A stretch of 64,000 bases of DNA from Petrimonas sp. IBARAKI (GTDB taxonomy: Bacteria > Bacteroidota > Bacteroidia > Bacteroidales > Dysgonomonadaceae), in contig AP018040.2 of assembly GCA_002356435.2 (NCBI GenBank), forward strand, positions 186,001 to 250,000, in the 5' to 3' direction. The notes beneath the pieces were generated by a model. That model had not been told where the DNA came from, ran no database searches, and saw only the letters and a program-made list of their open reading frames with translations. Numbering within the stretch: the first letter of the stretch is position 1; every line of letters starts with the position of its first letter. Below are positions 53,912 to 64,000 of the stretch, in pieces. The translations under genes were made by a program, and so were the position numbers.

Positions 53912-54934
53912 ATGGGAACAATAAATTATCGCCGTTTTTCATGCAATGTTGTCACAATTGTTTTCATCCTGTTTTTGGGGATGAAAACCCCTCTGCAGGC
54001 CCAACAGAATTGTTCATTTCCTCAGCGGCGTACATTCTCAGTAGAAGATAACAAAATTCGAATATACACCCCGGAAGTCGAGGATACCGTCAAACTACTG
54101 GTAGCATCCGATACCCATTTATGGATGAGCGATGAACGTGAAAACGATTTTCAAAAATTCAGTAAACGAATGTCAGACGCATATCACGTTACAAGGCATT
54201 ACGATACAAAGGAAGACACCAATCCCGAAAAAGCTTTTCTCGAAACAATTTCAAAAGCGAGCAATTTAAAAGTAGATGCCATTGCACTGTTGGGTGATAT
54301 TTTCAGTTATCCGTCAGAGGCTGCAATTGAATGGGCAGCCAAAAATCTGAACGATTCGGGCATACCTTATTATTACGTATGCGGAAATCATGACTGGCAT
54401 TATGAAGGTATGCCGGGACCATTAAAAGACTTGCGGCAAAAATGGATTAATAATCGGCTCTTAAAAATGTTTCATGGAAATGATCCCATGAAATATTTTG
54501 TCGATTTAAAAGGAATGCGACTTCTTTTTATCGATAACTCAACGTATGAAATTTCATACGAACAATTGATGTTTCTGCAACAACAGATTGAAACAAAAAA
54601 ACCACTTATTGTGATGATGCATATTCCCTTGTATGCAACAGGGCGAAATGTCGGATTTGGCTGTGCTCATCCAGATTGGAAATCATCAAACGACCACTCA
54701 TTTGAGCTTGAAAAACGCGAACCCTGGCCGCGAGATGGGCATTCTCCAGTTACATTTAAATTTAGAGAAGAAATAATTAATGCTCCTAATGTACTTGCGG
54801 TTTTTGCCGGTCACATTCATAAACAGTCGCTCGATGTTATGAAAGGAGTTCCTCAATTTGTAACACAGTATAATGCTTGTGGTGCATTTTACGACGTAGT
54901 GATTATTCCCCAACGAGCTATAAGTGTAAAATAG
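53912..54934 (+). CDS. Secreted calcineurin-like metallophosphoesterase
   Basis: The 340-residue phosphoesterase has a signal peptide ending in LQAQQ. The metal motifs are complete: D67 and H69 in ASDTHLWM, GD in ALLGDIFSY (near 128), GNHD in VCGNHDWHY (near 157), H in MMHIPLYA, and GHIH in FAGHIHKQ (near 305). It would remove phosphate from a periplasmic substrate; phosphorylated mannan is a reasonable guess given the neighbours, but only a guess. It heads a plus-strand run with a lipoprotein and a GH2 gene. Confidence 0.87.
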   Translation: MGTINYRRFSCNVVTIVFILFLGMKTPLQAQQNCSFPQRRTFSVEDNKIRIYTPEVEDTVKLLVASDTHLWMSDERENDFQKFSKRMSDAYHVTRHYDTKEDTNPEKAFLETISKASNLKVDAIALLGDIFSYPSEAAIEWAAKNLNDSGIPYYYVCGNHDWHYEGMPGPLKDLRQKWINNRLLKMFHGNDPMKYFVDLKGMRLLFIDNSTYEISYEQLMFLQQQIETKKPLIVMMHIPLYATGRNVGFGCAHPDWKSSNDHSFELEKREPWPRDGHSPVTFKFREEIINAPNVLAVFAGHIHKQSLDVMKGVPQFVTQYNACGAFYDVVIIPQRAISVK

Positions 54935-55024
54935 AAAATTAATTGATGTCGTATAAGTGGTTTATTACATATCGATTTTGGATGATTTGTTCAGTTGCAA
55001 GAACCAATAAGAGTCAATAAAAAT

Positions 55025-56269
55025 ATGGAGGGAATTAAAATAATCTATTTAGGAATTATTATTGCAATACTTTCAAGTTGTAGCGGTAAAAACCCGAAAT
55101 TAGACTACCTCTTTGATGAAACAGGGATATCAAGAGAAAATCTGGAAAACTATCTTCAACGGTCGGTAACGATGGCAGAATTCCTGACGGTAGACCCTTT
55201 CTGCAACGACGCCACCTACCCGGATAAGGAAAGAGATGTGAAACTGATTCAAAATATTGGAGCCAAATTTATTGGTCGCTCCATTTATCGCTGGGGGGAT
55301 GAGGAAGACTTTAACGACCCCTGCTTTTTGCAAAACGCGAAGATTCTTGTGTCGAAGGTACACAAAAATGATCCGGATGTGATTTTTCAGGCGGCAATTT
55401 TTGAGGCAATAACCACGGAAGTAAACAGTATCGAGTTACCAGAATGGGTTTTTGTCGAATTTGGAATGCCTTACGAAAAACGTAAATTCCGCTACGATGA
55501 GATGTTGAATAGGGACGGCAAATATGTTGATTTTTGGGACAAAAACTCGAGTGTTCCCGATATCACACGTTCAGAAACTCAAATGTGGTTCATGTTTCTC
55601 GCCGGCACATACATGCATATCGGTTGCGAAGCGCTTCATTTGGGACAGATCGCGCTGATAGGCATGGAAGACCGGAATTACGAACACTGGGGGAAAATGC
55701 TGGACAAGATTCGCGGTTATGCAAGAAAGCATGCCCGCAGAAAATGGGTGTTGCTGGATGCACATACACCCTCTGGCGGGATGGTTGTCAATGGTGAAAG
55801 CCTGTTGGATTTCAATTCATTCCCGTTGCGGATCAAAGAGATCCCTGACAAACCACAACATTCTGTTCTGGAAATGGGTTATCTCGACAGCTTTTTTGGT
55901 CGCAGCCAAGGAGGCATCACTCCTTCCGGATGGGAATGCGAGTCTTTGCCATACCTGGTTGAGTTCGACAATTTTGGGGTGAGCGACAGGCCGGGTGAGG
56001 CGACTATTGATTCGCACTATGTCTGGGGGTACGATGAGATCACATGGTTTTGTCTTCAGAAAGAAGTCTACCGAAAAGAATGGCTGAGGTATGCCTACGA
56101 CTGGATCCTAAAACATGACCCTAACGGATTTTTACAGATGCCTGTGTGCCGCATTATGGTGACAGGTGATGGGCAGCCGGTTAAGAAATGCCACGCTAAC
56201 ACACGAACAGCCGATGTCCCCCATGGGCTGAACCTGGAAGAGACCATTAAAAATATTTGGTTGCAATAA
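55025..56269 (+). CDS. Lipoprotein of unrecognised family, possible glycosidase
   Basis: The 414-residue lipoprotein (C19 in AILSSCSGKNP) has no family I can name. The frame opens 10 codons earlier, but MEGIKIIYLG at 55025 gives a proper lipoprotein signal. Regularly spaced blocks (KFIGRSIYRWG, VIFQAAIFEAI, YMHIGCEALHLGQIALIGMEDRNYEHW, KWVLLDAHTPSG, ATIDSHYVWGYDEITWF) look like the strands of a TIM barrel, with acidic residues at strand ends. It lies 10 nt before the GH2 beta-mannosidase gene, so it is probably part of the same glycan pathway. Confidence 0.6.
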   Translation: MEGIKIIYLGIIIAILSSCSGKNPKLDYLFDETGISRENLENYLQRSVTMAEFLTVDPFCNDATYPDKERDVKLIQNIGAKFIGRSIYRWGDEEDFNDPCFLQNAKILVSKVHKNDPDVIFQAAIFEAITTEVNSIELPEWVFVEFGMPYEKRKFRYDEMLNRDGKYVDFWDKNSSVPDITRSETQMWFMFLAGTYMHIGCEALHLGQIALIGMEDRNYEHWGKMLDKIRGYARKHARRKWVLLDAHTPSGGMVVNGESLLDFNSFPLRIKEIPDKPQHSVLEMGYLDSFFGRSQGGITPSGWECESLPYLVEFDNFGVSDRPGEATIDSHYVWGYDEITWFCLQKEVYRKEWLRYAYDWILKHDPNGFLQMPVCRIMVTGDGQPVKKCHANTRTADVPHGLNLEETIKNIWLQ

Positions 56270-56279
56270 ACAGAATACA

Positions 56280-58612
56280 GTGAAAAACTACAATCGATTG
56301 ATCCTATTCATCCTATTCAGCATGCATACAATCTTTGCAGAATCCCAGCTACAGCAGCTGGACTGGCAGATAGCGTATCACAAAGAAGAAGCGGCTTCAC
56401 CCCAAAAATGGGTTAACGCACAGGTTCCCGGAGCTGTACAGTTGGATGTAATGAGCGGAGAGGAGTATGCACAGCCCTGGTGGTACGGAGACAACTTTCG
56501 TCAGTTCGACTGGATGGAGTCCTGGTATTTCACATACAAAACCCGTTTTAAGAAACCCGTTTTAAAAAGAGGGGAACGGCTGTTCTTTTTTTCGAAAGGG
56601 ATCGATTATCAGTTTAAGATGTACCTGAACAGCCAGAAGATATGGGAACAGGAAGGGATGTTTACTTATGTTGATCTGGATATAACGGACTACCTGGAAA
56701 GGGAAAATGAGCTGAAAATCGTGCTCATGCCCATTCCAACGATTGGCGTTCCCTATGAAAAGGGTAAGGAGACGTACCGCCAGAACGCACGTGAGAGTGT
56801 TAAGCCCGCAGTCAGCTATGGCTGGGACTGGCACCCGCGCCTGGTCACCCGCGGCATATGGGATGAAACCGGACTGATAGTCCGTAATCAGTCGCGTTTC
56901 TGTGACGTTAAACTGGACTACAGCCTGAATGAGGCCCTGACAGATGCAGATATATCCCTTGGGATTGAAGGGAATGAAATTGCCGGGAAAAAAATCAGAT
57001 GGATTTTGACCGATCCGGAAGGAAAAATTGTTGTTGATAAACAGTTTCTGGTAAACGACGACAAGAGTATCAGCTATCATTCCCTGCCTGAAATCAAGCT
57101 TTTGTGGCCCAACGGATACGGCCTGCCATCGCTATATAGCAGTAAGCTGCTGCTGTTGGATCAAAACAATAGGGTGTTGGAACAACATGCCGAAAGGATA
57201 GGGTTTCGCAAGGTGCGGCTGATCATGAATGAGAAGCTACAGGAAGAATCCGATTTCCCAAAAACCCGCTCTGTGGCACCCATGTCGCTGGAAATCAATA
57301 ACCGTAGAATTTTTGCGAAAGGCTCCAATTGGGTTCATCCCGAGCTGTTCGTCGGATTAATCACCTCCGAGCTGTACCGGAAGCAGCTCATCCTGGCCCA
57401 AAAAGCCAATTTTAACCTATTACGCGTGTGGGGTGGGGGCATCACCAACAAAGAGGTTTTTTACGATATTTGTGATGAGCTGGGCATCATGGTGTGGCAG
57501 GAGTTTCCATTGGCTTGCAACAACTACACCGATGATGAGAAATATCTGAAGGTTCTGGAGCAGGAAGCTCGTTCAATTATCGACAGAATAAAGAAGCATG
57601 CTTGTCTTGCCATCTGGTCGGGGGGAATGAATTGTTCAACAGCTGGAGCGGGATGACTGATCAGTCGCTGGCCCTGCGCCTGCTCAACAGTCTTTGTTAT
57701 GAGCTGGATCGCCACACTCCCTTTATATACACATCACCGCTTTACGGCATCGGCCACGGACATTATATTTTCTACGACAGAGAGCGGGATGAGGATGTGT
57801 TTCAATGGATGGCACGAGCCAGAAATACCGCGTACACAGAATTCGCGGTTCCCGGGGCTGCCAATATTGAAGTGTTGAAAAGCTTTATCTCGAAAGAAGA
57901 GTTTTTTCCTCCAAAACCGAATACGGCCTGGGAGAGTCATCACGCCATGGGGGCATGGCAGGCGGACAGCTGGCTGGACATGCCAACACTGGAGAACTAC
58001 TTCGGCAAAATAAAATCAATCGAAGAGCTGGTTGCCTACAGCCAGTTGTTACAGTGTGAGGGATTGAAGTTTATTTATGAAGAGGCACGCCGTCAAAAGC
58101 CTTTTTGCAGCATGGCGTTGAGTTGGTGTTACCAGGAGCCTTGGCCAACAGCGGCGAACAACAGCCTGATCAATTGGCCGAACAAAGTGAAGCCTGCATA
58201 CCACCATGTGACCAAAGCATGTCGACCCATATTGGCCAGTGCGCGCATTCCGAAATTTGAGTGGAGTGCCGGAGAGCACTTTTCATGCGACCTATTCATG
58301 TTGAACGATGCCTATAGAAGTCTTGAAAAATCAAGCATGGAGGTTGTCCTGCAATATGATGATAAGGAAATGCTGTTGATGAGATGGGATTGCCCTGCAT
58401 CCGATGATTTCCGCAATGTGGAAGGCCCCACAGCAACAGCAGTGATTCCTGAGATGGAGAGAGATCTGTTCACCCTGTCAATACGGGTAGCGGGTAAACC
58501 GGAATACAATTCATCCTACCTGCTATACTATTCAGGGAATAACAGTAAAAGAGCGCTGCCCTCAGAGGCATACTATAAAGGAGAAACAGAATTTACCTAC
58601 AATAATAATTAA
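56280..58612 (+). pseudogene. GH2 family beta-mannosidase split by a one-base frameshift at the catalytic motif
   Basis: Two overlapping frames together make one secreted GH2 protein of about 777 residues. Frame one runs 56280-57656 (signal peptide, jellyroll domain, YGWDWHPRLVTRGIWD, NLLRVWGGGITNKEVFYDICDELGIMVWQ, LAIWSGG). The second frame resumes at GGNELFNSWSGM near 57622 and runs to 58612, with the nucleophile region TEFAVPGAAN. The shift falls in six G at 57620-57625; seven G would restore the frame at GGNE, the acid/base motif. It may be a sequencing error, a recent null mutation or -1 slippage. The C-terminal part is otherwise intact. Confidence 0.85.
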
Positions 58613-58615
58613 CAG

Positions 58616-58643
58616 ATCAACAGTCGAGTTGATAATTTTTTTT
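58616..58643 (+). terminator. Probable terminator after the GH2 gene
   Basis: A 6-bp stem (ATCAAC / GTTGAT, 58616-58621 and 58628-58633) with a 6-nt loop is followed by AATTTTTTTT. It sits in the 55-nt gap between the convergent GH2 and FAD oxidoreductase genes. The stem is AT-rich, so strength is uncertain. Confidence 0.5.
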
Positions 58644-58667
58644 ACTTGTAAGCTGTTATGAAAGTTA

Positions 58668-60371
58668 TTATTCAATTTCAAGTATAAGCTTGTCGTTCAG
58701 TAATTTTTCTTTTAACAGTGTGTAATCAATATCCTGTACCGCCTTCCTTTGGTCTATTGCCTGGCATGCAGCCGTTGCTGCGGATTGCCCCAGTACCATA
58801 AATACGGGTTCCATACGAATAGACCCAAACGCAATATGGGTTGCGCTTAAGCACACGGGCACCAGCAGGTTTTCGCATTCATCTTTTTTAGGAACGATTG
58901 ATCGATAGCTTATCGGATAAGGATTTGGGACATGCGCTTCCACGTTCCCTTCGTTCTGCACAAAACCGTTGGCATCGACATATCGTTTTACGTGGTGCGA
59001 ATCCATACCGTAAGCTCCCATACCCACAGGATCTTCAACGACCTCTATTCGTTCGCAATTTTTCTGCGTCATAACATATTCGCTTTTCATGCGGCGGGCC
59101 TCCCGGATATAAAGCTGTTCTTGCCAGCCGTTGCTTCCCTTTTCATATTCATCCTTACAGGTACCCCACTTTGATACCGCATCCCTTACTTTTTGAGGAA
59201 TCCGGGGATGATAAGCCAATGTCCACATTAATCCCTGCTGATAGTTGCGATGAGCCTGAACGATTTTTTCCCTCTCTTCATAACTTGCTTCGGGATAATC
59301 GTAGTTCTGCCCGATAAAATCGGTGGAAAATCCTTTTTGATTGTTTGTGTCCGTTTTCCTGTTCGGCATGGGTGAATTTATCCAGGGAACCAGTTTATCG
59401 CCGTAAGTATACATTTCTTCAATCGGACCGATGGCCGCTTCGTAATTTCTGAAAAGGAGTTCATAATTTATCTCCTTGTAGTTGTCCGGTTTTTTGAAAG
59501 GAATCCTATTCTCGGGGTGATCCGTCAGCGTCATTCGGAAACAGTATGCCTGGATACCTTTGTCTCCGTGTCCATCAATCCCCGGTTTTCCTCCTTCAAC
59601 GATGTAGGGTAACAAACCACTGCTTGGGTCGCCTTTAACCACGTAAGGATCTACTGCATCGATAAAATTATGGTTATGAGCATTTCTGGAAAGCGTCCAA
59701 TTCAATGTCCTGTTAATTCTGTTTGCCTGGACTCCGTTCAGCGTTTCTCCATATTCATTGTTTGATTCTCGTCCAACGCTGCATGATACTTCGGCAGCAG
59801 CCATCAAGTCACCCTCATAAGTTGCGTCAATAAACATTTTTCCGACATACCTTGTACCATTTTCCATCTCAGCAGAGATAATTTTGCCACCTTTCTTTAT
59901 CACTCCGTTTCCTCTGTTTAATCTTTCTCCGTAAACGATATCGACTTTCTCGCCGGAGAGCATTTGATGATACACTTTCAAGGCTGCAGAAGGTTCAAAT
60001 GTCCACATGGCATCTTCATCTTTTTCGGTTCTTGTTTGCCCTTCGTCCATATAATCACTTCTGCTTTGCCATTTCCAGTTTTCCGGAACTTGATAGTATC
60101 TGTTGATATTTTGGTAAAATTCTCTGGAGATTCCGCCCACTACATGTTTGTTCCCGATATCCGTTTGACCCAGTCCTCCTGTAGTCAGTCCCCCGAGTCT
60201 TTTACCTGGTTCGATAAGTACGACCGATTTGCCCATTCTTGAAGATTGAATAGCGGAGGCTATGCCTGCGGATGTGCCGCCATAAACAACAACATCGTAA
60301 CTTTTTGTTTTTTGGCCAAAAGAGGTTACAATAAAAAAAGCGAGAATAATGTTTGTCAATAATAATCTCAT
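58668..60371 (-). CDS. Secreted FAD-dependent oxidoreductase
   Basis: The 567-residue flavoprotein of the FAD_oxidored type has a signal peptide ([20 protein letters not shown]). The dinucleotide loop is [43 protein letters not shown], and [24 protein letters not shown] is the family's second motif. The start at 60371 places the signal peptide at the terminus; the frame itself opens 9 codons earlier. Members are common in polysaccharide loci, but their substrate (a sugar or polyol) is mostly unknown. It is convergent with the GH2 gene. Confidence 0.85.
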   Translation of the reverse strand: MRLLLTNIILAFFIVTSFGQKTKSYDVVVYGGTSAGIASAIQSSRMGKSVVLIEPGKRLGGLTTGGLGQTDIGNKHVVGGISREFYQNINRYYQVPENWKWQSRSDYMDEGQTRTEKDEDAMWTFEPSAALKVYHQMLSGEKVDIVYGERLNRGNGVIKKGGKIISAEMENGTRYVGKMFIDATYEGDLMAAAEVSCSVGRESNNEYGETLNGVQANRINRTLNWTLSRNAHNHNFIDAVDPYVVKGDPSSGLLPYIVEGGKPGIDGHGDKGIQAYCFRMTLTDHPENRIPFKKPDNYKEINYELLFRNYEAAIGPIEEMYTYGDKLVPWINSPMPNRKTDTNNQKGFSTDFIGQNYDYPEASYEEREKIVQAHRNYQQGLMWTLAYHPRIPQKVRDAVSKWGTCKDEYEKGSNGWQEQLYIREARRMKSEYVMTQKNCERIEVVEDPVGMGAYGMDSHHVKRYVDANGFVQNEGNVEAHVPNPYPISYRSIVPKKDECENLLVPVCLSATHIAFGSIRMEPVFMVLGQSAATAACQAIDQRKAVQDIDYTLLKEKLLNDKLILEIE

Positions 60372-60601
60372 AGTCTGTTTTTTTGAAGTTATTCTCATCC
60401 AAGATGATTGTGTTAATCCTGGGTTTATCTGTTTTTCAATTCCCGAATATAATTTTCAGTGAAATGACGGAGCGTTATGTGATCGGTTATGTCGTTTTGC
60501 GAGCATAGTTTTTCGCAGGATTTATAATCCAAATATATATAAATTTGTAGATATAGTCAAAGAAAAATAAAATTTACTTTTGCGGTGTTGTTGAAAAATA
60601 A
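60372..60601. other. Intergenic region upstream of the FAD oxidoreductase
   Basis: This region is AT-rich and shows no clear minus-strand promoter. It carries a plus-strand TACTTTTG box (60575-60582) just before a small open frame. Confidence 0.4.
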
Positions 60602-60730
60602 ATGGCTTTAAAGGACTATTATTATTCAAGAAATGACAATTGTGAAGATACACCATGCATCATCTCTGAAAACTCCAAACTTTGTGGATTGCTGGATGGA
60701 GCATTGTTTTTGAAAGAGAGTATTGTTTGA
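60602..60730 (+). CDS. Possible 42-residue small protein
   Basis: A 42-codon frame (MALKDYYYSRNDNCEDTPCI...) with four cysteines begins 20 nt after a TACTTTTG promoter box (60575-60582) and ends just before the convergent beta-galactosidase stop. No -33 box is found at the usual distance and no homolog is known to me. It could equally be the start of a lost gene or chance. Confidence 0.2.
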   Translation: MALKDYYYSRNDNCEDTPCIISENSKLCGLLDGALFLKESIV

Positions 60731-60738
60731 TCACTTAT

Positions 60739-63918
<3,180 letters not shown>

Positions 63919-64000
63919 TTAATGATCTTATACTGCTTTACACGGTTATAGTGAGCAGAACAGAGTTACTAAGAAAGGTACACTGAAATCGGTAACGAAG

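Overview
The window looks like a chromosomal segment of an anaerobic, saccharolytic and amino-acid-fermenting Bacteroidota. The order Bacteroidales is likely, and a relative of Proteiniphilum, Petrimonas or Fermentimonas (Dysgonomonadaceae) is a good guess. This rests on a SusC/SusD pair, several GH92 and GH2 enzymes, promoters of the Bacteroidota type (TTTG, about 19-20 nt, TAnnTTTG), the Bacteroidota form of LptD, and a clostridial-type lysine fermentation cluster. No rRNA, tRNA, CRISPR array, phage or intact mobile element was found. Genus-level placement is inference.

Layout. (1) 1-3650, minus strand: lysine fermentation operon atoD-kal-kce-kdd-kamA, with kamA cut by the window edge. (2) 3815-15535: mostly housekeeping genes. 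These are an adenine deaminase, a secreted GH92 mannosidase, an acyltransferase with a BASS transporter, a rubredoxin-like membrane protein, a Tat-exported TIM-barrel protein, rarA and lptD. (3) 15580-20769, minus strand: threonine operon thrA-(phosphoglycerate-mutase-like homoserine kinase)-thrC. It is preceded by a threonine-rich leader peptide that looks like an attenuator. (4) 20836-28329, minus strand: a complete 2-oxoacid dehydrogenase complex (E2, E3, fused E1) followed by a fructose-6-phosphate aldolase and a sorbose-1-phosphate-reductase-like dehydrogenase.

(5) 28508-53020, minus strand: a mannoside utilisation locus. Its parts are SusC, SusD and a DUF3823 lipoprotein; a GxGYxYP protein, a GH2 beta-mannosidase and an orphan clan-A-like lipoprotein; a LacI regulator; and an operon of MFS transporter, D-lyxose/mannose isomerase, PfkB kinase, MtlD-like dehydrogenase, two divergent GH92 proteins and a second GxGYxYP protein. 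Four copies of one palindromic operator (core AAACCGGTTAACT) lie upstream of the SusC gene (two), of lacI itself and of the MFS operon, so the locus reads as one regulon. The inferred flow is outer-membrane uptake by SusCD, release of mannose in the periplasm by GH92 and GH2, import by the MFS protein, isomerisation of mannose to fructose, and phosphorylation to fructose 6-phosphate, with a branch to or from mannitol 1-phosphate.

(6) 53912-63885: a second cluster of secreted enzymes. It holds a metallophosphoesterase, an unclassified lipoprotein and a GH2 beta-mannosidase broken by a one-base frameshift exactly at its catalytic GGNE motif (plus strand), then an FAD-dependent oxidoreductase and a GH2 beta-galactosidase (minus strand). 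The 1.26 kb gap between clusters 5 and 6 is AT-rich and carries operators, the susC promoter and a probable transposase remnant.

The most noteworthy items are the threonine leader, the four-site LacI regulon with its kinase-first mannose route, the paired GxGYxYP proteins of unknown activity, and the frameshift on a G GGG GGA heptamer.
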